Notes: a model not told the origin generated them from the letters alone. 64,000 bases of DNA from Acanthaster planci (GCF_001949145.1 NW_019091358.1:388159-452158); one strand, 5' to 3'; counted from the first letter of the stretch, positions 1-13,245 are shown. Numbers and translations: made by a program.

Positions 1-267
1 CGGGTTAACACAGCAGGTCATACATGGCTTGGATCAGAGAGAACTGAAATGAACATGTTTTCTTTCTTGAAGCCACAAAAACACTCAGTAGATCTTCAGT
101 TAGCACAGTCTTGTACATTAAGTATCAATCATGTAATGGAACTACAGCAACATTCTTGAAATGGACAAGAGATTAACAAGTATACTAATCAGTATCGTGC
201 TACCTTTTCAAAATTCAAACATTGCTTCCGGTCTGCTGGGAATTTTCCCCAGCAGTACTCTTCTTAC

Positions 268-3200
268 CTGGCTTGGCATCTTTAACCTGCTTGGCTTGAG
301 CCTTTTTCTTGACTTCACACAAGGGAAGATCGTCGTCTTCATCCCCGGAGGATTCCAGCTCCGTGCTGCACTTCCAGGTTCTCTTTCCGGGGGAGAAGAC
401 AAACAGGGGAGGTGGTCCACCGTAGAAATCGTGGAAGCTCTTCTCGGCCAGCTTGTACTTGGCTTTGTATTCGCGCTAAAGGGAGCAAACAGGATAATGA
501 GTGACTGAAATCCCGTGCAGTTTTGGGGCCACTTTAGAAAAGAACTTGAGTTCTTAGTGGGACAGAATTGGGATTAGATCACAAAAGACACAAAGAAGAA
601 ATTATTCCATTTATGCTACTGCATCTTATAACTAATAAGTTATGCACATTCTTTGTTCTAATGTCTATACACTGCTTGCGACGTTACAGGCAATGCAAAT
701 GGCAAAGCGTGAGTGAACAAAGTACATAAACAAAGCTGAATTGATGGCCACTGACGTATACTGCCACTACCAAGGACATACTGCTAAGATATGAAAGACT
801 TACTGTGATTATGTCTACAGCAACAACATATGATGCTTACCTTCACACACCACACATGGTTAACAATGGCACAGTGCTGCTTCAAAAATAACTTGTTCTT
901 CTCTCTTGTATACAGGCCTTTCTTCCTCCTAAAAAAGTGACAGTGTGCAAATTCAGTTTAAAAAGAAAAAGAGAACTTGACTGGTCCTTTCTAACCCAAA
1001 ATGCAAATCGCTTTGAAGTTTTATTTTGGAATAAGTGCTGTGTAGCCCAACCAACTACCGACATAACATCGTTGAGGGCTACAGAGTACCCAAGTGTGAC
1101 GTCATTTTGAACCAGGAAGTGTAGTGCAAACTAAATGGAGTACGCCGTGTGTTGGATCACGAGCTGGTTTTACGCTAATGCCTTTTACACACACAGTTGC
1201 ACCCATGACATATTCAATTCGGTACTCTATGGCTTTATATACAGTCATTTGCAAAAGTTTAGGACTAACCATAGAAAATGCATTAACCTAAAAGAAAACC
1301 AAACTTAAACCAATCAATCATGGCAACTTATGTTTATTTTCAATGTGTAACCTTAGTACCTTGGTTGAACATTTTTGAATACATTTCCGTGCTTTGACAT
1401 GTGAGCAGTCTAATATTCAGTGTTCCCTCCTTTATTTCTGATTGCTTAGACTGGCTTTTTTTCCCAAGCTGCCTAACAGACAAAATGTCATACAATACCT
1501 GCCTCTGCAAAAAAATTTCATTCAAATGGGTATATAGCACTACACTGATGTTATGCACCACTGAAAAATCCTGTTAAGTAATCAGTCAATGAGACAATGT
1601 AATGCAGGCCCAGTGACAGACAGAGGTCTTGAACTTTTGCAAATGACTGTAGTCTCCATTCAAGAGACACACTGTTTCCCTCAGATTCTATCCTTTGTAG
1701 TGGGAAAATGTTTAGTTAGTAAATCTCATGTTATAGACTAGACAGCCAGGCTTATTTTCACAAAAACACAGAGCCACTACCCCGTGCTGGATCGACATGA
1801 TGACGATGTCCTTATGTGGCATAGGTGGTAACCAATGTATGTCCTTTGAATTCTTCCTAAAAGGACACAAAATGGTTGCAACCTATGCCACGTAAAGTCA
1901 TCATAATCATGCCGATCCAGCACTGGGTACTGGCTCTGGTTTTTTCAAGGTCTGCCTTTCACTGAATGATTGCCTGCTACCTAAATACCACGGCAACCCT
2001 TTTTGCCTATGACAATGGCGGATGCATGTCCTGTCACGCGAGTCAGTAAGAGCCCCTCATTTCAAGGGTTTAAAGGGGTTGAGGATAACATTAGGTCTCA
2101 AGTAAAATGTAGGAGAAAAAGAAACACGAGAAGAAACTAACCCGATATTTTTGTAGTCCACTTCGTAAGTCCCATTACCCTGGAGAGACATGACTTGGTA
2201 GCGGTACTCACTTGACTCTGGAGTTTGAGGTGGACCAGTCTGATTGCTGAAAACCAAATCGACATCGAGCGCATCAAAGAGAGAAATGAAAGGCTATTGC
2301 TGCAAAACAAGGTGTGACAGCCACCAAAATATTTTGATATTCCTCGTGGAGACCTACAGATTAACTGGACATAATGTGCAAGCCTACCTACGGGAAAAAA
2401 TGAGGAAAAAACAGACACACAAGAACGAGAAAACTGTAAAGCAAAGACTCGGTGAAAAGGAAACATATTGTGACGCTTTTGTATCACATCCCATTTATAA
2501 ATGTTGACATTCGTCACATAGCAATCCAAACTCAGGTTGTCTGTGATATCAGGCATGCACCAAACGTAAAGCTGAACTAGGACCCTCATTTCAGTCGCAT
2601 TCACCAAACTTCCTCAAGCATCTTTCCAACAACAAAGAGCTGCAACTTATACCATGACATAAGGCATCTATTATCAAAGAACTCTGGCTTGTGACTAGTT
2701 GAGCATTTCTGCAGTCACACAGCTGGTGCTGTGAATAGTGACTGCAGAACTGTGGCTGGCAAAAGCAAAACAAATGGGACCAAATCTGGAGAAAAGTTGA
2801 GACTCTCAGCAACAAACTGTCCGGACTTCACACAATGACATCAGGCATGAATTGCTGTGAACTGCCCTCCGTCTTTTGTTTTGGTGTCGTCCAGCATCGC
2901 TAATTACCTTGTCTTGGGCTCACCCATCTTGAGGACCTTTTCCTGGCCATCATCGTCAATAATGATGACATCATCACTATCGCTGGCTTCCCCATTGGTA
3001 AACTCACTCCCTCCAGCAGGCGGAATCACCCCAACCACTCTGCACGTCTCCCTGCATACAAATAAATAAATGAAGTATAAATAAAGGAATAAATTTTTTA
3101 AAATCCCTAACATGCATATAGGTTAATGCAGGCCAGTGCTCCCAAATTAGATTAACTTAGCTCTTCTCCAAGTTTTTGTACAGAGAATCAAATCATCTGA

Positions 3201-6200
3201 AAAGACCTTATGCTTCAGTACATATATGTGCCTCAGTACTGACCTGGACTTTTCTCTAGTTGACACTCACTTGCAGGATTATTTTATGCCTAAAATGTAT
3301 TTCTGTGAGGAACCACAAAGTTATGTAAATCAATTGCTCTTTCTTCAATAGGCTACAAATTTTATATGTTTTATACATATTACATCAATGCCTACTTTAC
3401 AAAATAAATGGTTTTTATGTTTTGAAATCAGCAGTAATGTAAAGTAAAACCTGTCTTAGCGACCACCTGTGCATAACGTCCACCTGTCAATAACGACCAT
3501 TTTTAAATCCGCCGATGAAAAAACTGATGTTTTTGTACTGTGTATAACGACCAACTGTTCAAAGCGACCAGCAATCACCCATTATTGCACCAGTGCAGGC
3601 ACTAAGTCTGTACAGAATGACTGCCAGAAGAGGAAAATCATCATGCTGCTGGACAACGCCACATGTCACCCACACCTGCCACTAAAGCAAATCAAACCCC
3701 GAACACAGCATCTGTGACACAGCCTATGAACCAAGGCATCATCCAGGTGCTGAAACTCAAGCTCAGAAAGAAACAGCCGAGCAGTGTTTTGCAGAAGTTG
3801 GAGAGCAACAAGGAAATGACTGGCCCTGACTTGCTTAAGGCAACCAATGTCTTACAGACCATCTACTGGGTTGAGCAGTCATGGAGAGAGGTAGACAGCA
3901 CTACCATCCAGAAATGCTTCAAGAAATGTGGGGTTGGAGCAGATGTGGCTGCTGAAGAGGAAGGAGAAAACAAGGCAGCAGAAGATGGGGCTCTTGAGTC
4001 TGCTTGTTGCAAGGCACTGAACATTTCCCTACAAGAACTCAGTCTGAGAGAAGACAGACTGGCGACTACCGACAACAATCCAGTCTCATCCATGGCTGAT
4101 CTCCAGCAACGCCTCCATGACAATGAAGACCTTGAGAGTGATTGGAAGGAGGAAAATCACAACAACGAAGAACCTGGCTACAGCACTGTTGTCAACAACT
4201 TTGAGCAGTTGGCAGCCATGTTGACAGATCTGAGAAATTTTGCTGTCATGAAGGGCTGTGGAAATCTAGTTGATGCCTGCATGGACATGGAAGAGAAAGT
4301 TGCAGCAGAAAGCCTTCGTCGACGTCACGCCGCTAGCCAATCATCAATCCTGAACTTCTTCAAAAAAGTTTGAGCACTGACTCCAACTGGCCCACAAGGA
4401 GGCCACACCAAACCAATCGGCTCTTTTCAGAGCCAACATTATGGCACTGTGTGAGAAACATCCCCGTCATTGGGCTAGTAATGCGCCGCTGCAGCAGAGC
4501 TAATTCTCACAAAACAATTCCAAAACCTTGTAAGATCCCCTTATTAAAAATAAAATGAGGTGACCCAGTCTGTTTTTCATATCATCGTTTATCACATAAG
4601 TCTTAAAAACTCAACAACACACTAAAAATACATGTACAAGTATTTAGAATAAAATCAAATAAATTTAAAGATTTTTCCGTTTAACCCTAACCCTACATAA
4701 TACTACAAAGTACTACTTGTAGTAAAATGTAGTAATCAGTGCTGCCGCTTGTTAGAGGACGTGACCATATTGTTCTCTGAAGCCGTAAAATACAATAGAA
4801 AAGACAATGTACCATATAGTGCTGTGGCACTATGAATGCATGGCTTTATTGTTCTCAGTACAAGTAACAATGGAAGTAACCTGGACAGAAGTCGTAATTT
4901 TTAGTGCTAGGTCCTTCAGGCTCAGGCTACTACTTAGTATTTTGTAGTACTGAGAACTCTAAACAAAACAATATGCGTGACGGTCAGGGTTAAAGCACAA
5001 TCACGTCATTATGGGCTGGACGCAATGGTTGCTATATAAGGCAGATTTAACTGACTTAACTTTCCATGTAAGGGTCGCAAATATTGCCAACCTGTATAGA
5101 GAGACCACCTGTCAAGAAGACCACTTTTTCTGTTTCCCTTGAGTGGTCTTTATGGACAGGTTTGACTGTATTCTGAGATCAGAGATTTATGAAATAGAGT
5201 AACGAAAAGTAACTTTCACCAAACATAATCATGCTCACCAGGATTCAGTGCAATGAACTGCACCTTAGGGGTGGGTTAGGCTGAGCATTTTGGGGGGCGG
5301 GATGAAGTCACAATATGTATCGGTACTGAATATAGTATATTGTAATTAGACTTACAGAAGTCAGAAGGGGAACATTTAATCTGCAGTGTGCACATCTTAT
5401 GGTTGTATGACATGTTTCAAATGTCACTTCCCTGAATGTTAATGAACGGCGGCAGAAGGATTTGCAATGGGGGAGGTCCAGTTGTGAGACATCAGGCATC
5501 TGCATTAATAGGCCTATCTATTGAGTCCCACCCCATTACATGGCCTGAGTAATTCCACAAATTAGGAGTCCAAAAGTGTGACATTTTTGTGTCCCTGTTA
5601 CATCTGAACTTTGTTTTTTGACATTTAAATATTACTGGAATTGATTGCAAACTATTACTATTTGTTTGGCAGGTTATCTGCATTAAATTATCACTCTCGG
5701 AAATTAGAAAATGTGCTCTGAACTTACAAAATCTTATGTCAGATGTAACAGGGACACAAAAAATGGACTCCTAATTTCTGGAATTACCCACCTACAAAAC
5801 ATGGGGGGCCATGCTTCCCAGTCAAAAAAGTGGGAGAGGGCACTGACCCCCTGGCCCCCGCCGCCAGTGATGTTAGTTAGCCATTTTGAATGAGGTGCAA
5901 GTTATTGAACTGTTGATTCAATGTCCACTTTGTGTAATTAATCCAGTGGCGTACCTCATCCCCTTGTGCGAGACATCCACGATCTCCCCAATGAAGTAAC
6001 GGTCCCGGGCAAAGACGAAGACATCGTCACACAGATCGGCCAGACGGCCCCTCTGGGTGAGGGTGACCAGGTAGAGGATAGGGCCTTCCAGGTAGACAGG
6101 GAAGCTGGCCAGGTACCGGCGCGCCTTGGCTTCGCTCTCCACGGCCTCCTGGTAAGTCAGGCCGGGCTTGCCTGTCAGACTACAACTCCACACTAGGCTG

Positions 6201-7292
6201 TTACACAGGATAGTCCGCTTGAAGAACTCACTGGAGGCACAAGTACGGTCCAAAGTAGAAAATTCAATTGAAACTCACTCTTGCATTCTTGCTAGTTGTC
6301 CAAAATAACTAAATGAGTACAATATGAGTTAGTATGAAAATGGTTAACATAACTTTTCACATTTCACAGTCAGAGTGCATATGCAACAATAACCTAACAC
6401 AAAATTACATTATCATCAAAAAGTTTCAACCACTTCAAAATGTCTAGTAAATAGCCTGGTTCAATCATTTTGAATACAACATCTAAGTACAGTCTGACAA
6501 AGTTTCTGATTAACAATTATAAATTAGGAGTATTTCCACTATTCAAATCTTACTGACAAACATCTGTTCACTCAAGCCGTGCCAGTCACTCAATTTTCCT
6601 TCTTCAACAAGTTGTTTCACACGCAATTAATCCTCCTAAATTTTGGGCTTAACACCTGAACATGTCAGCCATACCATACTGAACTGGCCAAAACATGAAA
6701 CTTCATTAGGCCTGAGACTGGAAAATGGCCTTGGATTTAATTGTTGGCGTCTTGGAGAGGCCACATGGGAAAAGCCCCAACACAAGAATCCATCATATCC
6801 ATGGTCTGATGGTAGGCCTATTTATGTATCACACAGCTCTAGTTATGCATCACACAACATGTACAACCCACTCATGCCAACACGAACTCTTCCATTCATT
6901 AGAAACTCCTTCCCAAAGAATTAGTCCCAATAACAAAAGCCCATGAGCAAACGCAAACCCCTTCAGTCCGTGCACCCGGCAGTGTAGCGCCGTGTGTTAT
7001 GTTACGGGTGCGGGTACACGCATACATGATGGAAGGTTCCTTCGTAGAGGAACAAAAATGGCGCAATTTTGCGAACTGCTCTCACATTGGTCCAACACTT
7101 CCTACCACACGTCTGAATACAAGAAGCACAGGTCGACCTAAACACATAAAAGCACACGTGGATTGTCCCTGAGACTCACTTGAAATCCCTGAATAGTTCA
7201 TTTGTGAGTCTGCAGACGAAAACCTCCTCATCTGGTCGTAAGTCCGGAGGAGGTTTGATGGGCTTGAACTCTCGGCGCCGTAGCAAAGGCAT
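268..7292 (-). CDS. BAZ1A: BAZ1A/ACF1 chromatin remodelling subunit, 5' part (WAC domain)
   Basis: Large accessory subunit of the ISWI remodellers ACF/CHRAC; it acts in the nucleus, and its WAC domain binds DNA. Coding exons read on the minus strand: 7292-7180, 6230-5955, 3051-2908, 2246-2179, 928-841, 475-268. Exon 1 starts MPLLRRREFKP and contains PDLRPDEEVF. Exon 2 carries the WAC core (FFKRTILCNSLVWSC, GLTYQEAVESE, DRYFIGE). Exon 3 has an acidic DSDDVIIIDDDG stretch, exon 5 reads KNKLFLKQHC, and exon 6 reads GPPPLFVFSPGKR, all close to vertebrate BAZ1A. Phases agree across the first four exons and between the last two. One linking exon is unresolved: 2030 to about 2000 reads GHASAIVIGKK in the right entry phase, but I find no donor with the right exit phase. 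DDT, WAKZ, PHD and bromodomain exons would lie beyond the left edge. The start is chosen by alignment to the family N-terminus. The introns hold a Tigger element and MITEs. Confidence 0.93.
1240..1651. mobile_element. Tc1/mariner-type MITE in BAZ1A intron
   Basis: A 412 bp element bounded by TA dinucleotides with perfect ~18-20 bp terminal inverted repeats: TACAGTCATTTGCAAAAGTT on the left and its reverse complement on the right. The CAGT start and TA target site are typical of Tc1/mariner. No transposase is encoded, so it is non-autonomous. Confidence 0.85.
1769..1938. mobile_element. Foldback MITE, almost fully palindromic
   Basis: About 170 bp whose two halves pair along nearly their whole length. 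The left arm starts CAGAGCCACTACCCCGTGCT and the right arm ends with the near complement AGCACTGGGTACTGGCTCTG. An inner pair (GTCCTTT and AAAGGAC) sits at the loop. No coding capacity. Confidence 0.8.
3440..5170 (+). mobile_element. Tigger/pogo-like DNA transposon, degenerate
   Basis: 1.73 kb element with TA at both ends. The right end, read inward on the minus strand, is TACAGTCAAACCTGTCCAT; the left end is TAAAGTAAAACCTGTCTTAG. Both match the CAGTCAAACCTGTCTTA-type termini of Tigger elements. Subterminal GACCACCTGT and related GACCA motifs repeat at both ends. It carries a broken transposase gene and a short telomere-like AACCCTAACCCTA run near 4684. It sits in a BAZ1A intron in opposite orientation to the gene. 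Confidence 0.85.
3469..4373 (+). pseudogene. Tigger/pogo DDE transposase remnant
   Basis: Only the C-terminal half of a pogo/Tigger transposase (DDE superfamily) remains. One frame holds the catalytic-domain motif RKIIMLLDNATCHP (about 3630-3675). A second frame, overlapping by a frameshift near 3690-3700, continues with TASVTQPMNQGIIQVLKLKL and an acidic C-terminal region. The family normally has an N-terminal helix-turn-helix DNA-binding region (CENP-B type) and an earlier catalytic Asp; neither is present upstream. The second frame runs 3663-4373 without a stop and ends QSSILNFFKKV, a PCNA-interacting-peptide-like tail. With the frameshift and missing N-terminus it cannot encode an active enzyme. 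Confidence 0.82.
5547..5790. mobile_element. MITE family A, copy 1
   Basis: Imperfect inverted repeat: AATTCCACAAATTAGGAGTC on the left and GACTCCTAATTTCTGGAATT on the right. Just inside are GTGTCCCTGTTACATCTGA and its near complement. Further copies lie at 30221-30471 and 57099-57360. It is in a BAZ1A intron. Confidence 0.75.
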
Positions 7293-9697
7293 CGTTCATG
7301 CGTTGACCATCTGCGACCACACATAAACCTGCAACAAACAATGACCGGGAAAAGCACACTTTTTATGAATGGCCCAAAACACGGTATCTCAAGTTACACG
7401 TGGCTTAAAATGTGCACCAAGAGTGTCACAAATGGTCAAATGAAGCGATGAGCTTATTTTCGGCCATGGATGACAAAATACTTGCCCAAATCTACGGTGA
7501 AATTCTGGTGTCTTGAAAAACAAGTTCTGCCACACGACGTGATATTGAGCCAACGTTCATATTTTATGCAAGTGCACTGACGCATTCTACAACAGACCAC
7601 CGTTGGGGTAGGGTAGATAAAGTGCTCGAATTTACCAAAGAGAGCTAATAGATTTACATGTAACTTGGCAGTGTAGTAAATAACATCTGCCGACACATAC
7701 CTGAGAAATTTCATACACTCCAATGATGATTTCATAGAATAATCTAGTTTTATAGCAACTGCCTAACACCAAAAGTGATCATCTAGAGTGTTGAGGGCGG
7801 GAAATGAATGCCTGATTTGGAAATCTAATGTGACGTCACTTTGACTGACAGGTAATTTTGGACCGCAGAGTTGACTTGAATATTTTAACATCTCATATCA
7901 TGAAGCGCGCGTAAACTCGAATAACATTAATAGTTTGAAAATACAATTTCACATTTTTACCGATGCACTTACCCTTATAAACATTGTGTGATATCTTTTC
8001 TTTACAATTACTATAATTAGTTTCTTTTAAATTTACTATCATTTTCGGTATCAGAGAGGGGAAGGGGTGACCCCCTCCATCCGCGTCGGTGCATTTATTC
8101 CATTTTTCACTGGTTAGTTGGATTTGTTTTCAGTGAGTAATGTGAAGGCTGACATGTAACCTTTCAGTTGACGACAAAGTGGATAAATGCCACATCTAGT
8201 TGTCCCAATAACGACGGAATTAGGAGGCAAGCCAGGAAACGTAACGCATGCCGAACCGTGACTTCGGCAGCATCTGCTGGGGAGGGCACCCGATTGGATG
8301 CTTTAAATTGCCTACATTTAATTGCATTTTCTTGAGTGATCTTTTGCATGAATAAAAAAAATAGCTTTGTGTTATCACTATCAGAAATAAAAAAGGAAGG
8401 AGAAAAAGATTCTTTTAATAATCTCCTTTCCTGGTTCCAACATAGAATCATATAACATAATACAATATTGTTCCTTGTTACATTAACAAAATGTAGCTGT
8501 TGAAAAGGGAAGTCAAACTAATGGTTAATTGTATTTCCTTTCATAATTCACTTTTTCCAATTTAGTGCAATTTTTTAAGCCATTAATTACACTGTATTAA
8601 AATTGACGACCAAATGTACGTGTACTTTGAAAAGTAAACAGAAACACAAAACACATTTTTTTTTCAAACAAACTTTAATTTTATGACTCAATTATTGTAC
8701 ATCTTCATGTCATACAATGTATACCATTTTGTGTACATAAATCTTAGACATTAAAACTATTGTACAGCTGAGTTTTAAAATGACCCTTGGAAAAAGTCCA
8801 CACACATCTATGAAACTGCTACAATTTCATTCATAGGTCAATTACATTTAATATTACCAATAAATTCAACTTACTTTTAAACAGAGTTATTTCAGTTTGA
8901 CTCATTAACAGAAAACCACACGTTAAAAACGTCCAGTAGACATGACAAGTGCGTCCTTCACACAAACACAGTACACTGTTTACTTGTATGAAAATTCAGT
9001 CTTAAAGATCCGAGTACTGGGTGCTTGTTCAATAAGGCACAAGCTACAATTTGCAACATATTATTTAGTTTCTGTGAAAAATATATTTCCCCTTTAAAAA
9101 CCTTTTATAACAATTTAAGGGAAAGGTCTGCTTAAATCTACCTGCCAACCCACACATTATCATGTGAAAACTAGCTTCTTCATAGGTATTATAATCATTT
9201 CCAATTAGTTTGCTTTAAAAATGCAGTTTTTAATGCTTCAGTTACTAACATCAAGAAAACTATTTCCACCAGATGTACATGTAGATAAGGTGCAATGACC
9301 TGATGCAGAAAAGTACAGCAATTTTTGAGAAGAAATTGTAAAACCAACACACATACATGTATCAATGTATTAATGTATTACATCATGTATTAACACTAAC
9401 CCCCCTTAGATGTAAGTAAAATCATATTGAAATGGGAGGATTTGGGACTGTTAGGGTTAATAAACATTTGTCCTTTTCATAGTCCAAAGACAAGACTTTC
9501 TTGTTTAATATTCATAAGCAGGTTCTGGTAAAGGTTTCTGACAGGAAAGGATATGTTGACCATCGGGTGCAACGGAACAGGTCAATCCTGTACCATGTCT
9601 TCAAGTATTAAATGATCTAAAGCATAACGGCAATGATCGTGCTTCCCCAGGCAAGATTTTCATGTCAGAGAGTCCAAAAGCCAGCAACACACCAACA
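7293..9697. other. Intergenic: BAZ1A 5' flank and NUDT22 3' UTR
   Basis: Just above the BAZ1A ATG there is probably 5' UTR. From about 8660 to 9697 the sequence is AT-rich and directly follows the NUDT22 stop on the minus strand, so it is likely 3' UTR; a minus-strand ATTAAA-type polyadenylation signal is visible near 8672. I see no coding exon, RNA gene or clear transposon here. Confidence 0.45.
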
Positions 9698-12600
9698 CTA
9701 TGACACATCATTCGCAGAGCCTGGAAGATTGCTCCTCACAGTGATGTACAGCTGGACACAAGCTTTTCCTAATGGTGCCATCTCTTTCCACATGTCCGAG
9801 CCTTCTAGGTGACAAATATCCTGTTGATTGTAAAAAGTGACAAATAGCATCTGTAATAATTTTTCTGACACGTTCAATCAGGCATTGCCTAAAAAGCAAC
9901 AGCACCTGTTGATGGCATCGTAGCCACCACTGAAACATTCCTACTGAACATGTACACCAGCGACCAAAACGCATGGAATGAATGTTACACTCAGGTTCTC
10001 CTCGGGGCCACATATTAACAAAAAAGATAACAGTCGACTCTTAGAATAAAAACAGTCTTATGACAAAAGGCTGCTGTAATGGGCAAATTCGTAGAATCCT
10101 AACTTCTTGAATTCTTGTGTTTTCTTTCTTTTCCTACTCCTTTTATAACAAAGTCAAGGTTATAACAAAATAATTTGTCTGGTTCCTTTTACTTTGATAG
10201 AACGAGAGTCAAAGTAATTCAAGGTGACAGGACTAATTGCCCTTTCTATCATCATCAAGGAATCTGCAATGAGCTAGTTTTAGTATTTCAAAATAGCAAA
10301 GTCATTTGGTAACAAAGCACACACATGAGTTGGAGTAGGGCCGTGCTGACAGGGTAGACCACACACACGTACACGCATCCATATGACCTTGGCACCTTCC
10401 ATTTTGGGCATGGTCTGTTTGAATATGGATCTGGCTCACTGGTGGAGCCTACCAAACTCCAGACTTGGTATACAATTCAGTCTGAACAGAAACAAGGGAT
10501 ATTGCAGTTGAGGACAAAGGAGAAACTTTGAAACCTACTGATAAGTGAATGAGTTTTAGTTCTGTTGACTCCTCTGCCTCTGATCCGCCAGCTTGGTACA
10601 TCTCTCTCACTTCACTAGACAACAGGGCACACCTCAAAGAGAGATATTTGGACAAAAACCTCCAAAATTTGCAATAAATAACAGTGCATTCTATTCCTGA
10701 AAAATACAGCCCTGGATTCCCATTTTAAATTTGCGAAATCAGGATTGAATACATGGGCTGTAGAGGTTTTTCAGCCACACGATTTTTGATGGTCAGTGTT
10801 CAATTGCTGCAGATGTTTATGCGCACACCTTCGAAGTCTCTCAAGCTTCTTGCACACATGAAATTGCCAATAGAAATATACCAATTCTAAGATGCATGCA
10901 CCTCCATGGATTTGAAACACTTCCTGAACTGGCTTTGTGCATCAACTGGTGTCACATGAAAACTTTTCAGAGACAAATATAAGCATCTGGTCACAGCACA
11001 CTCACAAGCCTCTTTGTAAGGGCTTAGGCACTGTCAAAACTATGATCAAAAACATTAATAGTCTGAAAAAATACCTAAAAAAATGTCTCTCAAATCACTG
11101 GAATTGGAGGCCTATGTGATGTTCTGAGTGTGTATCTCAATGCATAAACTTTTCTATAGCTTCATGCAAAATACTGAAGTACATAGCAGTCGCAATTGAT
11201 CCACAAAAGCAATCTCAGGGCAGTAAATTGTTCACTCGGTGGAATGTTTCTTGGTTAGGCCATGTGTTCTAATAGCTCCATGGTTAGTAACATTGGAAAA
11301 TGGACTTGGCAACAGTTTATTTGATAAAAATGCAACTACTTGCATTATTCCCAGGCGAGATGCAAACAACTGAAAGTGCCTCACTTCCTTCACAAGTGCT
11401 GACAAATTGATCCGTTAATTTTTCACACTTTACAGAATGTACACAGGGATCCAAATAGAACACAAGTGCTATAGTCTCCTTGAACACAAAGAGCCATGGT
11501 AAAACAGGCATTGAATAATAGGCCTGATGCAAGCAGGTGCGTTCAGAGGGGGAACCTGCCACTTGGGACATCGCATTGGTATTACCATGAAAGAACGGAA
11601 TCAACATCGGAGACTGTATTTCTTCCAATTTAGAAAATCCCTTCCAATGCTTACTTGACAAAGAATTGCATGCCAGGCCTCCCAGAGCAGGTGTGATTCT
11701 TGGACACGCCCATCAGGTAAGGCTCTCCAAGCTTGGATTCAGGAATATTGATCTCATCTCGTACTTCTCTAATCGCTGAGTTGATGAGCTCATTTCTTAC
11801 ATCAAGTTCTGCGAGATCAGATAAGGTGATTTCTTCCAGTTTGGAAGATCCCCCTTTGACCTCCTTTAAAAAGAAACGACAAAACAAAAAAAACTGAAAA
11901 AGACAGAAAAAACACATCAACGTTTTTCAAATTTGTAATTAGTCAATATACGACTGAGAATTCTGCCATAGCAGCATTTTCCAAAAAATATAAATAAAAT
12001 TATCACCAAGGTATGACCTTCACTGGAAACTTTTTGATATGTACTCAAACACCTTTGAAATATCTACTTTTGAGAAGTATCACCGTGCTTCCACTTATAA
12101 TGTCTAGTGAACTCTTAAACTAATTTTTCTTGATGTAATGTACACAGTAAGGTTAACTTGTTCTCTTTTTAATTTATTATCATCTTGAAATCGTACAATG
12201 TCAGTATGTTAGCCTTTTGGCTGTACAGTGTATGTTACAGACAACCATACATAATAAAGTGGCAACATCTTTCTATTCTATTATTAATACATGTGCAAGA
12301 TTGTTTACATAAGCAGTAATTTGAAATAGAAACCAATCCGTATGAATTTGATACTGAATGATTATTGTGTGAAACTCTGCATATTCATGTAAAATTGGTC
12401 CAGGTAACAGCAGGCATATTGAGAAATGTTGGTTTACTTTAGGTTATGGTGTCAGAGATCACTGATAATAAGATTTCTACCAAAAAGTTCTACCGATGGT
12501 TCTGGGTGTCCTCCTGGTATATCCCACAATCCTTGTGCTTCGCCAACGCTTGCGCTTCTCCGTATAAAGATGACAAGGTCATCTTGAGTCTGCACAAATG

Positions 12601-12985
12601 CACTCACTCCCAGGGCATCAGCCATGTAGGCTTGACTGTTGGCGAAGTCCTTCTTCCCTAATGCTGACAGCTCGGCAGCATTGTCGGCCCAGTTAGTCCC
12701 AATAAAGTCTTTATATCCAGTGAGTCCAAGACAGAATGTGACTGAACAGCTGTCCTCGCCAAAGCTACCAGCTTTGATTGTATGGAACCTGAACTTCGAG
12801 CCATTGTAGAGTTTAGGGTTGTTTTTCCTGCGCAGTTCCCATATCCTATCGATGTTGGTCTCGTTGGATGGGAGAAGCTTGCGGTTGTAGTCCTTGCAGA
12901 GTTGGACTTGGAGTTTGGATGGTGGGATACCAGGGAATTTGGGTGCCACAAAATCTAAGGTGAACTCTACATCCATATTTGTCAT
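9698..12985 (-). CDS. NUDT22: NUDT22-like Nudix hydrolase (UDP-glucose/UDP-galactose hydrolase family)
   Basis: Human NUDT22 is a Mg-dependent UDP-sugar hydrolase giving glucose-1-phosphate and UMP. Four coding exons: 12985-12494, 11863-11655, 10632-10539, 9820-9698. Phases close exactly to a 305-residue protein (human 303). Exon 1 carries the family signature LGLTGYKDFIGTNW, then NSQAYMADALGV and WDIPGGHPEP. Exon 2 has the Nudix-box half IREVRDEINI, and MGVSKNHTCSGRPGMQFFV. Exon 3 has CALLSSEVREMY; exon 4 has MWKEMAPLGKA and ends NDVS-stop. The Nudix box is split by intron 1 and keeps R-E-x-x-D-E. A TTTTTATAG acceptor lies just before the ATG, so a noncoding first exon is likely. It is head-to-head with RSPH9, 1.6 kb away. 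Confidence 0.95.
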
Positions 12986-13245
12986 TGCTATAAAAAGTTC
13001 AAGAGGGCAGGTGGGAGAAGTACAATTTGTGAGTAAATCCAGTGATAATGAACAAACATTGGAAAGAGTTGCATATGCGAATGCCAGTAGGCCTAATTAT
13101 TCCCAACAGTGACCTATAGTATTAGCCGTCGAAAAGCAAACAAATATCCAGAAAAGTTCACATTAGGAGGAGAAAACCAAGTCGTTTACTTAGAAAACAC
13201 TTAAGAATTTTTCAGACCAGTAGGTTTGTGCACGGGGTGTGAAGT

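Noticed and set aside
1201-1260. Missing BAZ1A exon on the minus strand
   Set aside because: The open frame there is the edge of a Tc1/mariner-type MITE and does not resemble BAZ1A.
12986-13112. Plus-strand open frame opposite the NUDT22 start
   Set aside because: It overlaps the antisense of exon 1 and encodes nothing recognisable.
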